Assembly (NCBI RefSeq): GCF_023516615.1
Contig: NZ_JAMGBF010000017.1
Span: 1-64,000, forward strand
Direction of reading: 5' to 3'
Source of the DNA: Streptomyces panaciradicis
GTDB lineage: Bacteria; Actinomycetota; Actinomycetes; Streptomycetales; Streptomycetaceae
Length of the DNA stretch: 64,000 nucleotides
Positions 13,370 through 22,604 of the stretch are shown in pieces. A program made the position numbers and the translations under genes. Position 1 is the stretch's first letter. Each line of letters starts with the position of its first letter. A model generated the notes under the pieces. That model was not told the DNA's origin. It did not search any database and was given only the letters and a program-made list of their open reading frames with translations.

Positions 13370-13942
13370 TTGTGCACAGGGCCCTCTTCGAAACGGACTT
13401 CCCACTCTCTCTAGTCGGGAGTAGTAGTAGGGCCTGTGGATACGGTGGATAACCCTGTTTTCCCAGCTCAGATGCGAGATTTTGTCCACGGGCCCTGTGG
13501 GCGACGACGGTGGACAACTCGGTGGTTCTGTGGAGAACAGAAAGTTCTGCACATCCCGTGCACAGGCTGAGGCGACTTCTCCCCAGCGTCGTCCCCAGCT
13601 TTACCCGCCTTTCCCACAGCCCAACCCGGCACCTTCGTGTGACGGCTTTCACTCGGCCCGGTGATCGGGCGGGTCGGGTTGCCGAACAGTGGACAGCCAT
13701 GTGGAGAAGCTGGGGATCGCTGGGGACAACCGCCCCGGGCCTGTGGGTTGTCGGTGGACAACTTCGTGCACAGCTTGTGGATCACTCGCTTGTCCACAGT
13801 CTGTGGACATCCTTCGTCCACGAATCCACAACCTGCTGACCTGGTGCGATGTCCTTTCCCCAGCGTGCCTGTGGACCATGATCTGGACAACTCGGCAGTC
13901 CCCAGGATGTGGACGGAAGAAAGTCACCGAATCTGTGGAGAG
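13370..13942. other. oriC: Chromosomal replication origin oriC
   Basis: This non-coding stretch between dnaN and dnaA holds about 19 matches to the Streptomyces DnaA box TTGTCCACA. Plus-orientation copies start at 13370, 13482, 13790, 13814 and 13822. Minus-orientation copies start at 13435, 13444, 13509, 13529, 13688, 13700, 13721, 13753, 13776, 13802, 13870, 13882, 13908 and 13934. Only 13790 is a perfect consensus; most others differ at one or two positions. The boxes form two groups, 13370-13537 and 13688-13942, with a box-free spacer of about 150 bases. The number and layout agree with the roughly 19 boxes described for Streptomyces oriC. Confidence 0.95.
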
Positions 13943-13992
13943 AGGCCGTAACCAGGCAGGTAATCGAACAGGCGGCGACGGCGGCATGAAGA

Positions 13993-14028
13993 AGGGCGCC
14001 CCCGGGATCTCGTCCCCGGGGGCGCCCT
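13993..14028. terminator. dnaA terminator
   Basis: A 14-bp perfect GC-rich stem (13993-14006 with 14015-14028) and eight-base loop lie 23 bases after the dnaA stop, on the oriC side. It should stop dnaA transcripts entering the origin. Confidence 0.85.
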
Positions 14029-14050
14029 CGGCGTCGTCAGCCGGCCTGTG

Positions 14051-16003
14051 TCAGCCGTTCTTGATGCGGTTCGTCAGCTCGGTCACCTGGTTGTAGATCG
14101 AGCGCCGCTCGGCCATCAGATTGCGGATCTTGCGGTCCGCGTGCATCACCGTCGTGTGGTCGCGGCCGCCGAACAGCGCGCCGATCTTCGGCAACGAGAG
14201 GTCCGTCAGCTCACGGCACAGGTACATGGCGATCTGGCGGGCCGTGACCAGCGCGCGGCCGCGGGAGGTGCCGCACAGGTCCTCGACGGTGAGGCCGAAG
14301 TAGTCGGCGGTCGCGCTCATGATGGCCGTCGAGGTGATCTCGGGCGCCGAGTCCTCGCCGCCGGGGATCAGGTCCTTCAGGACGATCTCGGTCAGGCCCA
14401 GGTCCACCGGCTGCCGGTTCAGCGAGGCGAACGCCGTCACCCGGATCAGCGCGCCCTCCAGCTCGCGGATGTTGCGCGAGATCCGGGAGGCGATGAACTC
14501 CAGCACCTCCGGCGGCGCGTTGAGCTGCTCCTGCACCGCCTTCTTGCGCAGGATCGCGATCCGCGTCTCCAGCTCGGGCGGCTGGACGTCGGTGATCAGG
14601 CCCCACTCGAAACGGTTCCGCAGCCGGTCCTCCAGCGTCACGAGCTGCTTGGGCGGCCGGTCGCTGGAGAGCACGATCTGCTTGTTGGCGTTGTGGAGCG
14701 TGTTGAAGGTGTGGAAGAACTCCTCCTGCGTCGACTCCTTGTCCGCGAGGAACTGGATGTCGTCGACGAGCAGGATGTCCATCTCGCGGTAGCGCTTGCG
14801 GAAGCTGTCGCCCTTGCCGTCGCGGATGGAATTGATGAACTCGTTGGTGAACTCCTCCGAGCTCACGTACCGCACGCGCGTGCCCGGGTAGAGGCTGCGG
14901 GCGTAGTGCCCGATCGCGTGCAGCAGGTGCGTCTTGCCGAGTCCCGACTCCCCGTAGATGAACAGGGGGTTGTACGCCTTCGCCGGTGCCTCGGCGACGG
15001 CCACCGCGGCCGCGTGCGCGAAGCGGTTGGAGGCGCCGATGACGAAGGTGTCAAAGAGGTACTTCGGGTTCAGGCGCGCCGTGGGCTCGCCCGGGCCGGT
15101 CGCCGGCGCGGGCTTCGCGGCCAGCGGGCCGGGGGCGCCGCTGGAGGCGGGCAGCTGGGAGCCGACGGGGCCACCGCGGTGGACGTGCCCGGAGCCGGCA
15201 GGCGGCTCGGACAGCTCGCGCCGGCCGTCGCGCTGGTCGTAGTCCTGGCGTCCGCGGTCGTAGTCGGAGCGCGGCTTGTCGTAGTCGGGGCGGCCCTGGT
15301 CGTAGTCCGGGCGCTGGCCGTCGTAGGAGGGGCGCTCCATCGGCTGCGGGCGGTAGTCCTGGGCCGCGGAGTTGCCGTACGAGTCCTGGGGGGAGCCGTA
15401 GGAGTCCTGGGACGGGGAGGCGTACGGGTCCCGCTCGGGGAAGCCGAGGCGCTGCTGCTGCCAGCCGTAGTCGTCCTGCGGGGGACGCGGCCAGGCGCCG
15501 GGCTCGGGGCGCTGGTACTCGCCCGGATAGGCGGGGCGGGCCGTGGGCAGCTGGTCGCCGGGCGCGCCGGGCATCTGGTCGGGCCGGCCGGGGCGGTGGT
15601 CGTCGGCGCGGTGGCGGCCGTAGCCCTCGTACTGGCCGTTGTCGTAGCCACCGGAGGAGGGGAGCTCGGGTTCCTCGTAGCGCTGCTGGCCGCGGGCCGG
15701 GGGCGCCGGAGGGGCGGGGGGCTCGTTCGCGGAGTCGTCGACGGTGATCGCGATCCGGATCGGGCGGCCGCACTCGCGGCTCAGGGTCTCGCTGACGATC
15801 GGCGCGAGGCGCCCTTCGAGCACGCCCTTCGCAAACTCGTTCGGTACGGCGAGCAGCGCGGTGTCGGCGACGAGCGCGAGGGGCTGGCAGCGACGGATCC
15901 AGTGCTCGTCCTTCGTCTCCACACCCTGCCCGCGTCCCTCACCCAGGAGCTGCTCGAGTACTCGTGGCCACACTGCGGCAAGATCGGCAGGTACGTCAGC
16001 CAC
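14051..16003 (-). CDS. dnaA: Chromosomal replication initiator DnaA
   Basis: This 650-residue initiator binds DnaA boxes in oriC and opens the duplex. Domain I is residues 1-95. Domain II is very long (about 100-310), rich in Gly, Pro, Gln, Asp and Tyr, with repeated DYD units (RPDYD, RSDYD, RQDYD); this length is characteristic of Streptomyces. Domain III is AAA+ with Walker A GESGLGKT (K357) and Walker [10 protein letters not shown]. Domain IV ends with the DnaA signature around [15 protein letters not shown]. It starts at GTG 16003 with only a weak purine-rich ribosome site (GAGAGAG), and reads toward oriC, head-on to the rightward fork. Confidence 0.98.
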   Translation of the reverse strand: MADVPADLAAVWPRVLEQLLGEGRGQGVETKDEHWIRRCQPLALVADTALLAVPNEFAKGVLEGRLAPIVSETLSRECGRPIRIAITVDDSANEPPAPPAPPARGQQRYEEPELPSSGGYDNGQYEGYGRHRADDHRPGRPDQMPGAPGDQLPTARPAYPGEYQRPEPGAWPRPPQDDYGWQQQRLGFPERDPYASPSQDSYGSPQDSYGNSAAQDYRPQPMERPSYDGQRPDYDQGRPDYDKPRSDYDRGRQDYDQRDGRRELSEPPAGSGHVHRGGPVGSQLPASSGAPGPLAAKPAPATGPGEPTARLNPKYLFDTFVIGASNRFAHAAAVAVAEAPAKAYNPLFIYGESGLGKTHLLHAIGHYARSLYPGTRVRYVSSEEFTNEFINSIRDGKGDSFRKRYREMDILLVDDIQFLADKESTQEEFFHTFNTLHNANKQIVLSSDRPPKQLVTLEDRLRNRFEWGLITDVQPPELETRIAILRKKAVQEQLNAPPEVLEFIASRISRNIRELEGALIRVTAFASLNRQPVDLGLTEIVLKDLIPGGEDSAPEITSTAIMSATADYFGLTVEDLCGTSRGRALVTARQIAMYLCRELTDLSLPKIGALFGGRDHTTVMHADRKIRNLMAERRSIYNQVTELTNRIKNG

Positions 16004-16113
16004 AGGGCACGCTCTCTCACGGGTCCCACGAACGTGTGGTTGTGGGACGGGTAGGGATTCACAGGGGGTGGAGCCATGAACAAGGGTTCAAGGGAACGAA
16101 TCGGAGTTCAGTC

Positions 16114-16143
16114 ACGGTAGTCAGGGCGACGGGTGCGGTTCAA
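16114..16143 (-). promoter_or_regulatory. dnaA promoter
   Basis: On the minus strand TTGAAC (16138-16143) and TACCGT (16114-16119) are spaced by 18 bases, giving a standard housekeeping promoter about 110 bases before the dnaA start. Two DnaA-box-like sequences lie immediately upstream. Confidence 0.75.
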
Positions 16144-16147
16144 GTTG

Positions 16148-16168
16148 TTGTCCCCAGCCTGTGGATAG
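16148..16168. promoter_or_regulatory. Two DnaA boxes upstream of the dnaA promoter
   Basis: TTGTCCCCA (16148-16156) and TGTGGATAG (16160-16168) face each other four bases apart, just upstream of the -35 of the dnaA promoter. DnaA autoregulation through boxes at this position is known in Streptomyces; the second box is the better match. Confidence 0.65.
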
Positions 16169-16189
16169 TGTCTCTCCGTGATCCCTGGT

Positions 16190-16219
16190 TTGACCGGATG
16201 GCGTAGCCGCGCGTACCGT
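16190..16219 (+). promoter_or_regulatory. rpmH promoter
   Basis: TTGACC (16190-16195) and TACCGT (16214-16219) are separated by 18 bases on the plus strand, about 170 bases before rpmH. With the dnaA promoter it makes the 384-base dnaA-rpmH gap a divergent promoter region; I see nothing else coding there. Confidence 0.65.
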
Positions 16220-16387
16220 AACCAGGTCGAGTTGTCGATGGCTGCTGCCGCCTGCCTCCGAAGGGCACAGATCGCGTCAGGTGATCGGGAAGCGGTGCAC
16301 TCGGGCGTAACTGCGAGCTACTCGTGGGCGCACGGTGACAGCCAGCACGGCACCCGCAACCACCGATTTGATTTCTGGAGCCCCCGA

Positions 16388-16525
16388 GTGAGCAAGCGCA
16401 CCTTCCAGCCGAACAACCGTCGTCGCGCCAAGACCCACGGCTTCCGCCTGCGCATGCGGACCCGTGCCGGCCGCGCCATTCTCGCGAACCGTCGCGCCAA
16501 GGGTCGCGCCAGCCTGTCCGCCTGA
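16388..16525 (+). CDS. rpmH: Ribosomal protein L34
   Basis: This 45-residue, strongly basic protein of the large subunit matches L34 along its whole length ([19 protein letters not shown], then [19 protein letters not shown]). It starts at GTG with GGAG upstream. It heads the conserved rpmH-rnpA-yidD-yidC-jag-rsmG cluster on the right side of oriC. Confidence 0.98.
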   Translation: MSKRTFQPNNRRRAKTHGFRLRMRTRAGRAILANRRAKGRASLSA

Positions 16526-16546
16526 TCCCGGTCAGGTCATGCCGTC

Positions 16547-16918
16547 GTGCTGCCCACCGAGAACCGGCTGAGGCGGCGCGAGGACTTCGCGACCGCGGTA
16601 CGACGAGGGCGCCGGGCCGGCCGCCCGTCCCTCGTCGTCCATCTACGCAGCGGTGCCACGGACCCGCACGCGCCTGGGGAGAGCGCTCCCCCGACGCGTG
16701 CGGGTTTCGTCGTGAGCAAGGCCGTGGGCGGTGCGGTCGTACGCAACAAGGTCAAGCGCAGACTGCGTCATCTGATGCGCGAGCGGGTGGCTCTCCTGCC
16801 CCCCGGTAGCCTGGTAGTCGTACGAGCGTTGCCCGGCGCGGGCGATGCCGACCATGCACAACTGGCCCGAGACCTGGATGCCGCCCTCGAGCGGCTGCTG
16901 GGAGGGGGCGCGCGATGA
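16547..16918 (+). CDS. rnpA: Ribonuclease P protein component
   Basis: This 123-residue basic protein assists the RNase P RNA in maturing tRNA 5' ends. It contains the family core: [16 protein letters not shown] near the N-terminus, a central beta strand [27 protein letters not shown] bearing the RNR-like RNA-binding motif, and a C-terminal helix. It starts at GTG 21 bases after rpmH and its stop overlaps the ATG of yidD. Confidence 0.97.
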   Translation: MLPTENRLRRREDFATAVRRGRRAGRPSLVVHLRSGATDPHAPGESAPPTRAGFVVSKAVGGAVVRNKVKRRLRHLMRERVALLPPGSLVVVRALPGAGDADHAQLARDLDAALERLLGGGAR

Positions 16919-17292
16919 AGTACCCACTGCTGGCTCTGATCAAGCTGTACCAGTGGACGATCAGTCCGCTGCTCGGGCCGGTGTGCAAGTACTACCCGTC
17001 GTGTTCCCACTACGGCTACACGGCCATCGACCGGCACGGCGCGATCAAGGGCACGGCGCTCACCGCCTGGCGCATCCTGCGGTGCAATCCGTGGTCGCTG
17101 GGCGGTGTGGACCATGTGCCGCCCCGCAAGCGTCCGCGATGGCACGAAATGCTGCGTGACGCGTGGCGTGCACGCAGGGGCGGGTCCTCCGCCGCCGCAA
17201 CGGCCCCCGAAGAGAATCCTGTTTCGAGCACCGAAGAGAATCCTCCTTCGAGCCCGGCCGCAGAGACCTCGTCCCATGCCCAAGGAGCATGA
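16915..17292 (+). CDS. yidD: Membrane protein insertion efficiency factor YidD
   Basis: This 125-residue protein has the YidD core at residues 1-80: an N-terminal amphipathic helix ([18 protein letters not shown]), three cysteines ([11 protein letters not shown] and [10 protein letters not shown]) and VDHVPP. It assists YidC-dependent insertion at the inner membrane face. The C-terminal 45 residues are a Ser/Glu/Pro-rich tail with a duplicated EENPxSS unit encoded by an imperfect 23-bp DNA repeat (17207-17229, 17231-17253). The start overlaps the rnpA stop (ATGA) and yidC follows after three bases. Confidence 0.94.
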   Translation: MKYPLLALIKLYQWTISPLLGPVCKYYPSCSHYGYTAIDRHGAIKGTALTAWRILRCNPWSLGGVDHVPPRKRPRWHEMLRDAWRARRGGSSAAATAPEENPVSSTEENPPSSPAAETSSHAQGA

Positions 17293-17295
17293 TTA

Positions 17296-18588
17296 GTGGA
17301 CACGATTGCCAGCCTCTTCAGCTTCATCACGACACCCGTCTCATGGGTCATCGTCCAGTTCCACTCCGTCTACGGGAAGATCTTCGGTCCCGATACGGGC
17401 TGGGCCTGGGGCCTGTCCATCGTGTCCCTGGTGATCCTGATCCGTATCTGCCTGATCCCGCTCTTCGTGAAGCAGATCAAGGCCACTCGGGCGATGCAGA
17501 CGCTCCAGCCCGAGATGAAGAAGATCCAGGAGCGCTACAAGAACGACAAGCAGCGCCAGTCCGAAGAGATGATGAAGCTGTACAAGGAGACGGGTACCAA
17601 CCCGCTCTCCTCGTGCCTTCCCATCCTGGCGCAGTCGCCGTTCTTCTTCGCCCTGTACCACGTGCTCAACGGCATCGCGACGGGCTCCACGATCGGCGTC
17701 ATCAACGAGTCGCTGCTCGCCAGCGCCCGTAAGGCGCACATCTTCGGCGCCCCGCTGGCGGCGAAGTTCACCGACAGCTCGGCGAAGGTGGAGTCGCTCG
17801 GCGCCTCCCTGACCGACGTCCGCGTCGTCACCGCGATCATGATCGTCATGATGTCGGCGTCGCAGTTCTACACGCAGCGCCAGCTGATGACGAAGAACGT
17901 CGACACCACGGTCAAGACGCCGTTCATGCAGCAGCAGAAGATGCTGATGTACGTCTTCCCGGTCATGTTCGCCGTCTTCGGCATCAACTTCCCGGTCGGT
18001 GTCCTCGTCTACTGGCTGACCACCAACGTGTGGACCATGGGCCAGCAGATGTACGTCATCCACAACAACCCGACCCCGGGTTCCAAGGCTCAGGCCGCCT
18101 ACCTGGAGCGTCTGGCCAAGCACGTCACGCACCACGGCAAGGTCCGCCGGCGCAGCGAGAAGACCATCGTCAAGGCGATCGTCGCCAAGGGCCGCGACCG
18201 CAACGAGTTCGAGCGCAAGTTCATCAACGGCCTCACCAAGGCCGGCCTCGCCGCCCAGACCGACGGCACCGTGGTGAAGAGCGACGTCGCCGTGGCCACG
18301 CAGACCGAGGACGGTACGCCGACCACCGGCACCGCCGCCCCCAAGCGCCAGCAGCCCAAGCGTCAGACCAAGGCCCAGCGTCAGTCCGGCACGGCCAAGC
18401 CGGGTGAATCCGGACCGACCACGTCGCTGAGCAAGTCCGACGAGCCCGAGGACGCCAAGCCCGAGGACGCCAAGCCTGCCGCCGCTGCCAAGAAGGCCGC
18501 CCCGCAGACCGGCAGCGGCACCCGCAGCAAGGCTCAGTCCGGGCAGCGCAAGGGCCCGCAGCGCCCCAAGTCCCCGTCCAAGAAGTAA
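17296..18588 (+). CDS. yidC: Membrane protein insertase YidC/Oxa1
   Basis: This 430-residue insertase places proteins in the cytoplasmic membrane, alone or with SecYEG. It is the Gram-positive-type short form lacking the large periplasmic domain of E. coli YidC. Hydrophobic segments are seen near residues 10-30, 35-55, 105-125, 170-190 and 215-245. The second bears the conserved hydrophilic-groove arginine ([21 protein letters not shown]). The C-terminal 150 residues are a basic, Lys/Ala/Pro-rich tail that probably contacts the ribosome. It starts at GTG just after yidD. Confidence 0.96.
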   Translation: MDTIASLFSFITTPVSWVIVQFHSVYGKIFGPDTGWAWGLSIVSLVILIRICLIPLFVKQIKATRAMQTLQPEMKKIQERYKNDKQRQSEEMMKLYKETGTNPLSSCLPILAQSPFFFALYHVLNGIATGSTIGVINESLLASARKAHIFGAPLAAKFTDSSAKVESLGASLTDVRVVTAIMIVMMSASQFYTQRQLMTKNVDTTVKTPFMQQQKMLMYVFPVMFAVFGINFPVGVLVYWLTTNVWTMGQQMYVIHNNPTPGSKAQAAYLERLAKHVTHHGKVRRRSEKTIVKAIVAKGRDRNEFERKFINGLTKAGLAAQTDGTVVKSDVAVATQTEDGTPTTGTAAPKRQQPKRQTKAQRQSGTAKPGESGPTTSLSKSDEPEDAKPEDAKPAAAAKKAAPQTGSGTRSKAQSGQRKGPQRPKSPSKK

Positions 18589-18603
18589 GAAGGAGCCCAT
18601 CCC

Positions 18604-19116
18604 GTGACGGAAGGCACCACCTCCGCCGCTGCCGAGGGTGCAGACACCCTGACCCGCCTGGAGCAGGAGGGCGAGATCGCGGCGGACTACCTCGAGGGTC
18701 TGCTGGACATCGCCGATCTCGACGGCGACATCGACATGGACGTCGAGGCCGACCGCGCCGCTGTCTCGATCATCAGCGACACGGGGAGCCGAGACCTGCA
18801 GAAGCTGGTCGGCCGTGACGGTGAGGTGCTGGAGGCGCTTCAGGAGCTCACGCGCCTGGCCGTGCACCGGGAGACCGGCGACCGCAGCCGTCTGATGCTG
18901 GACATCGCCGGCTACCGCGCCAAGAAGCGTGCCGAGCTCTCCGAGCTGGGCGCCAAGGCCGCGGCCGACGTCAAGAACACCGGTGAGCCGGTGAAGATGA
19001 AGCCGATGACGCCGTTCGAGCGCAAGGTCGTACACGACGCGGTCAAGGCCGCGGGCCTGCGCAGCGAGTCCGAGGGCGAGGAGCCGCAGCGCTTCGTCGT
19101 CGTCCTTCCCGCCTGA
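18604..19116 (+). CDS. jag: Jag/KhpB-type R3H RNA-binding protein
   Basis: This 170-residue protein follows yidC, like Jag (SpoIIIJ-associated protein) in many Gram-positive bacteria. It has a KH-like middle domain (IISDTGSRDLQKLVGRDGEVLEALQELTRLAVHRE) and a C-terminal R3H domain (RLMLDIAGYRAKKRAEL through MTPFERKVVHDAVKAAGLRSESEGEEPQRFVV). The Jag-N domain is missing, as in other actinobacteria. It starts at GTG after an AAGGAG site. The family binds RNA and affects cell elongation or division in other species; the role here is unknown. Confidence 0.92.
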   Translation: MTEGTTSAAAEGADTLTRLEQEGEIAADYLEGLLDIADLDGDIDMDVEADRAAVSIISDTGSRDLQKLVGRDGEVLEALQELTRLAVHRETGDRSRLMLDIAGYRAKKRAELSELGAKAAADVKNTGEPVKMKPMTPFERKVVHDAVKAAGLRSESEGEEPQRFVVVLPA

Positions 19117-19133
19117 TCGGTCCGTACGTTCCT

Positions 19134-19164
19134 CCGGCCCCGTCTGTAGCGCAGACGGGGCCGG
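19134..19164 (+). terminator. Terminator after jag
   Basis: A 13-bp perfect stem (19134-19146 with 19152-19164) and five-base loop lie 18 bases after the jag stop and 70 bases before rsmG, ending in ACTTT. It suggests rsmG has its own promoter or is expressed by read-through. Confidence 0.75.
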
Positions 19165-19234
19165 ACTTTGTCAGCCTGGTAGTTCTGGTGGTCGGCGCTC
19201 CGATGCGTCGATGCGGTACGGAAGGACGGTCCCC

Positions 19235-19951
19235 GTGACGGAGGCAGCGGAGCTCCCCCCTGCGCCCGAGCAGGCGCGTGAGGTGTTCGGTGATCGCTTC
19301 GCGGACGCGGTTCGCTATGCGGAGCTGCTCGCCGAGGCGGGTGTGCAGCGCGGTCTCATCGGCCCACGCGAAGTGCCCCGCCTGTGGGAGCGGCACCTGC
19401 TGAACTGCGCGGTGCTCTCGGAGGTCGTGCCCGAGGGCGTGACCGTGTGCGACGTGGGCTCGGGTGCCGGTCTGCCCGGTATCCCCCTGGCGCTCGTCCG
19501 GGAGGACCTGAAGATCACGCTGCTGGAACCCCTGCTGCGGCGCACGAACTTCCTCACCGAAGTCGTGGAGCTGCTGGGTCTCGACCATGTGACGGTCATG
19601 CGGGGCCGGGCCGAGGAGGTCATGGGCAAGCTGCCGTCGGTGCACGTGGTGACCGCACGGGCCGTGGCGCCGCTGGACCGCCTGGCCGCATGGGGTATTC
19701 CGCTGCTGCGTCCGTACGGAGAGATGCTGGCGCTCAAGGGGGACACCGCCGAGGAGGAGCTGAAGGCCGCCGCCACGGCTCTGAGCAAGCTCGGCGCCGT
19801 GGAGACCTCGATCCTGCACGTCGGTGAGGGCGTCGTCGATCCCCCGTCCACCGTGGTGCGGGTGGAGGTCGGCGAGAGCCCGGGCGGTGTGCGTTTTGCG
19901 GCCAAGCGAGCCAAGGCGGCTCGAACGGGCAGGGCTCGTCGGCGTCGCTGA
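19235..19951 (+). CDS. rsmG: 16S rRNA (guanine-N7) methyltransferase RsmG
   Basis: This 238-residue SAM-dependent methyltransferase modifies a guanine in the 530 loop of 16S rRNA. The SAM-binding motif is VCDVGSGAGLPGIPLAL near residue 75, followed by LLEPLLRRTNFL and VVTARAVAPLDRL. The frame is open eight codons upstream to ATG 19211, but GTG 19235 is preferred because GGAAGGA lies nine bases before it. The C-terminus is basic (RRRR). Loss of RsmG gives low-level streptomycin resistance and can raise antibiotic production in Streptomyces. Confidence 0.94.
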   Translation: MTEAAELPPAPEQAREVFGDRFADAVRYAELLAEAGVQRGLIGPREVPRLWERHLLNCAVLSEVVPEGVTVCDVGSGAGLPGIPLALVREDLKITLLEPLLRRTNFLTEVVELLGLDHVTVMRGRAEEVMGKLPSVHVVTARAVAPLDRLAAWGIPLLRPYGEMLALKGDTAEEELKAAATALSKLGAVETSILHVGEGVVDPPSTVVRVEVGESPGGVRFAAKRAKAARTGRARRRR

Positions 19952-20080
19952 TCTCGCCGACGCCGGTTCATTCGGCGTCGGCGGCGATCCGTCCTGCCGA
20001 CGAGACGTACTCCACACAAGCTGCCAAACCGATGCATGCCGGAGTGTCGCGGCAGTTCGACCCTCGTTGCGCTGCATCGT

Positions 20081-20094
20081 GTTTCACGTGAAAC
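20081..20094. promoter_or_regulatory. parS: parS site (perfect) upstream of parA
   Basis: The 14-mer GTTTCACGTGAAAC, the ParB-binding centromere of Streptomyces, occurs here as a perfect palindrome about 160 bases before parA. Confidence 0.95.
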
Positions 20095-20192
20095 GTCGCT
20101 CACTGCTGCACGGCATCATCAGCCGGGGCCGCGCTGCGGCCGAACCCCGCGACCGCAACAAGCCCCTTGGTTCACTCGATGAGGGAACCGAG

Positions 20193-20219
20193 TTGTCCAC
20201 AGAGGTGGATTTCTCCACA
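20193..20219. promoter_or_regulatory. Two DnaA boxes upstream of parA
   Basis: TTGTCCACA (20193-20201) is a perfect consensus DnaA box and TTCTCCACA (20211-20219) a one-mismatch copy in the same orientation, nine bases apart. They lie between the two parS sites flanking the parA start. Confidence 0.65.
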
Positions 20220-20255
20220 GAACCCCAGGCCTCACTGGTTCGCGACCCCGAAGAC

Positions 20256-21329
20256 ATGGGAGGCTCTGTTCATTGCGAGCCTGAAGTCGAGGAGAGTGAA
20301 TCCTTGCGGTCCGACGCCAACATCGCGGGACCGATGACCGATCCGGTCCCCGGTCCCCGTACCGAGTCGATGGGGGAGGATGTTTCACGTGAAACACCGC
20401 CCCCGATGGACGACACTCCGATCGGTCGTGCTGCCCAACTGGCCGTGGAGGCTCTGAGTCGCGCGGGCGAGGGCCTGCCGCGGCCCGAGCAGACCCGTGT
20501 CATCGTGGTCGCCAACCAGAAGGGTGGCGTGGGCAAGACGACGACGACGGTCAACCTCGCCGCCTCGCTGGCCGTCCACGGAGGCCGGGTCCTCGTGATC
20601 GACCTCGACCCGCAGGGCAACGCGTCCACGGCCCTGGGGATCGACCACCACGCCGAAGTGCCGTCCATCTACGACGTTCTGATCGACAGCAAGCCGTTGG
20701 CCGATGTCGTCCAGCCCGTCCCGGATGTCGAGGGGCTCTTCTGCGCGCCCGCCACGATCGATCTCGCCGGTGCGGAGATCGAGCTGGTGTCCCTGGTGGC
20801 ACGTGAGAGCAGACTCCAGCGCGCGATCCAGGCCTACGAGCACCCCCTGGACTACATCCTCATCGACTGCCCGCCCTCCCTCGGTCTGCTGACGGTCAAC
20901 GCGTTGGTCGCCGGCGCGGAGGTCCTCATCCCGATCCAGTGCGAGTACTACGCGCTGGAGGGCCTGGGGCAACTGCTGCGCAACGTCGACCTGGTGCGGG
21001 GGCACCTCAACCCCAACCTGCATGTATCGACGATCCTGCTCACCATGTACGACGGCCGGACGCGGCTCGCGTCACAGGTCGCGGAAGAGGTGCGCACCCA
21101 CTTCGGCGACGAGGTGCTGCGGACGAGCATTCCCCGCTCGGTCCGTATCTCCGAGGCGCCGAGCTACGGACAGACAGTGCTGACCTACGATCCGGGGTCC
21201 AGCGGTGCGTTGTCCTATCTTGAGGCGGCACGAGAAATCGCGCTGAAGGGTGTCGGTGTCAGTTACGACCCGACGCAGGCCCATATCGGCGCCCAGAGCA
21301 ACCCGAGCATGGTGGAGGGTATTCAGTGA
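20256..21329 (+). CDS. parA: Chromosome partitioning ATPase ParA
   Basis: This 357-residue Walker-type ATPase forms filaments or gradients that position ParB-parS complexes during sporulation septation. The deviant Walker A is [12 protein letters not shown], Walker A' [13 protein letters not shown] and Walker [12 protein letters not shown]. The start is uncertain because the frame is open from before 19824. ATG 20256 gives the N-terminus [15 protein letters not shown], like that of Streptomyces ParA, though its ribosome site is weak. A parS (20382-20395) lies inside the N-terminal region, encoding VSRET. The stop overlaps the GTG start of parB. Confidence 0.93.
   Translation: MGGSVHCEPEVEESESLRSDANIAGPMTDPVPGPRTESMGEDVSRETPPPMDDTPIGRAAQLAVEALSRAGEGLPRPEQTRVIVVANQKGGVGKTTTTVNLAASLAVHGGRVLVIDLDPQGNASTALGIDHHAEVPSIYDVLIDSKPLADVVQPVPDVEGLFCAPATIDLAGAEIELVSLVARESRLQRAIQAYEHPLDYILIDCPPSLGLLTVNALVAGAEVLIPIQCEYYALEGLGQLLRNVDLVRGHLNPNLHVSTILLTMYDGRTRLASQVAEEVRTHFGDEVLRTSIPRSVRISEAPSYGQTVLTYDPGSSGALSYLEAAREIALKGVGVSYDPTQAHIGAQSNPSMVEGIQ
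20382..20395. promoter_or_regulatory. parS: parS site (perfect) inside parA
   Basis: GTTTCACGTGAAAC lies within the parA reading frame and encodes the residues VSRET of the variable N-terminus. Confidence 0.93.
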
Positions 21330-22426
21330 GCGAGCGACGGAGGGGTTTGGGCCGTGGACTCGGCGCACTGATCCCCGCTGCCCCGACGGAGAAGACGCCG
21401 GCTTCGGCCGCGGTGGGAGGCGCGGGTGCCGCGTCCCCGTCGTCGGTACCGGTGCTGACGACCGACCGCGGAGTGGCCGCGGCGAAGGTGACAACGCTGC
21501 CGCCGGTTTCCCATGAAACCGAGCTGCCGTCGGTGAACGGCGTCGAGGACATTCCCGCGGCCCCGATGGGGGCTCACTTCGCGGAGCTTCCCCTCGACTC
21601 GATCACCCCCAACCCGCGCCAGCCCCGCGAGGTCTTCGACGAGGACGCGCTGCAGGAGCTGGTCACCTCCATTCAGGAGGTCGGTCTTCTCCAGCCGGTC
21701 GTCGTGCGTCAGGTCGGCCCCGCGCGCTACGAGCTCATCATGGGCGAGCGGCGCTGGCGGGCCAGCCGTGAGGCGGGGCTGGAGGCCATCCCTGCGATCG
21801 TGCGGGCCACGGACGACGACAAGCTCCTCCTGGACGCCCTCCTGGAGAACCTGCACCGTGCGCAGCTGAACCCGCTGGAAGAGGCCGCCGCCTACGACCA
21901 GCTCCTGAAGGACTTCAACTGCACCCACGACCAGCTCGCCGACCGCATCGGCCGGTCCCGCCCGCAGGTGTCCAACACCCTGCGCCTGCTGAAGCTCTCG
22001 CCCGCCGTGCAGCGCCGGGTGGCCGCCGGGGTGCTGTCGGCCGGTCATGCGCGGGCTCTGCTGTCCGTCGAGGACTCGGAGGAGCAGGACCGGCTGGCCC
22101 ACCGCATCGTCGCGGAGGGGCTCTCGGTGCGGGCCGTCGAGGAGATCGTGACCCTGATGGGGTCGCGTCCGCAGAGCGCTCAGCGGGCCAAGGGGCCGCG
22201 AGCCGGCGGTCGGGTCTCCCCGGCGCTGACGGACCTCGCCACCCGGCTCTCGGACCGTTTCGAGACGCGGGTGAAGGTCGACCTGGGGCAGAAGAAGGGC
22301 AAGATCACCGTCGAGTTCGCGTCGATGGAGGACCTCGAGCGCATCCTCGGCACCCTCGCTCCCGGTGAGGGACCGGTCCTTCAGCAGGGCCTGCACGACG
22401 GCGACTCCGCGGAGCCGGAGGCGTAG
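21326..22426 (+). CDS. parB: Chromosome partitioning CTPase/DNA-binding protein ParB
   Basis: This 366-residue protein binds parS and spreads to form the segregation complex. After a basic start ([17 protein letters not shown]) and a linker of about 80 residues, the ParB N-terminal nuclease-like/CTP-binding domain shows [18 protein letters not shown] and [14 protein letters not shown] helix-turn-helix follows ([21 protein letters not shown]), then the dimerisation domain at the C-terminus ([25 protein letters not shown]). GTG 21326 overlaps the parA stop. The linker contains a decayed parS-like sequence (21506-21519). Confidence 0.97.
   Translation: MSERRRGLGRGLGALIPAAPTEKTPASAAVGGAGAASPSSVPVLTTDRGVAAAKVTTLPPVSHETELPSVNGVEDIPAAPMGAHFAELPLDSITPNPRQPREVFDEDALQELVTSIQEVGLLQPVVVRQVGPARYELIMGERRWRASREAGLEAIPAIVRATDDDKLLLDALLENLHRAQLNPLEEAAAYDQLLKDFNCTHDQLADRIGRSRPQVSNTLRLLKLSPAVQRRVAAGVLSAGHARALLSVEDSEEQDRLAHRIVAEGLSVRAVEEIVTLMGSRPQSAQRAKGPRAGGRVSPALTDLATRLSDRFETRVKVDLGQKKGKITVEFASMEDLERILGTLAPGEGPVLQQGLHDGDSAEPEA
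21506..21519. promoter_or_regulatory. parS-like sequence (two mismatches) inside parB
   Basis: GTTTCCCATGAAAC differs from parS at two positions and encodes VSHET, close to the VSRET encoded by intragenic parS sites. It may be a degenerated or weak site. Confidence 0.4.
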
Positions 22427-22469
22427 AGAGGGTGGCCGCCCACCCGTCGGTGGGACGGTGACCGGCCAG

Positions 22470-22506
22470 GCGGGCCGTGTTCCGGTGGTACCGGAACACG
22501 GCCCGC
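22470..22506 (+). terminator. parAB terminator
   Basis: A 17-bp perfect stem (22470-22486 with 22490-22506) and three-base loop lie 44 bases after the parB stop, followed by TCTTTG. Confidence 0.88.
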
Positions 22507-22604
22507 TCTTTGCTGTCAGTCGGTATCGATGGAATGGCATCGTGGATACGATGCGATCGGGTGTGGCGCATCCACCAGGCGACCTCTGAGGGGAGGCAGG
22601 GGCC

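Larger units (their letters stand above)
19952..20255. other. parAB upstream region with one parS and two DnaA boxes
   Basis: These 304 bases carry no gene I would accept, although the parA frame stays open through them. They hold a perfect parS at 20081-20094 and two DnaA boxes at 20193-20201 and 20211-20219. The parAB promoter should be here, but I cannot place it. Confidence 0.6.

Noticed and set aside
12047..13552. dnaN extended N-terminus of about 125 residues reaching into oriC
   Set aside because: Translated DnaA boxes and leader; the GTG at 13177 has a good ribosome site and the family N-terminus.
14048..16054. Long plus-strand frame opposite dnaA
   Set aside because: Shadow frame produced by the repetitive GC-rich domain II of dnaA.
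19824..20255. parA extended N-terminus
   Set aside because: It would overlap rsmG and run through parS and DnaA boxes with no ribosome site. The start at 20256 fits the known N-terminus, though a later ATG (20334 or 20370) is not excluded.
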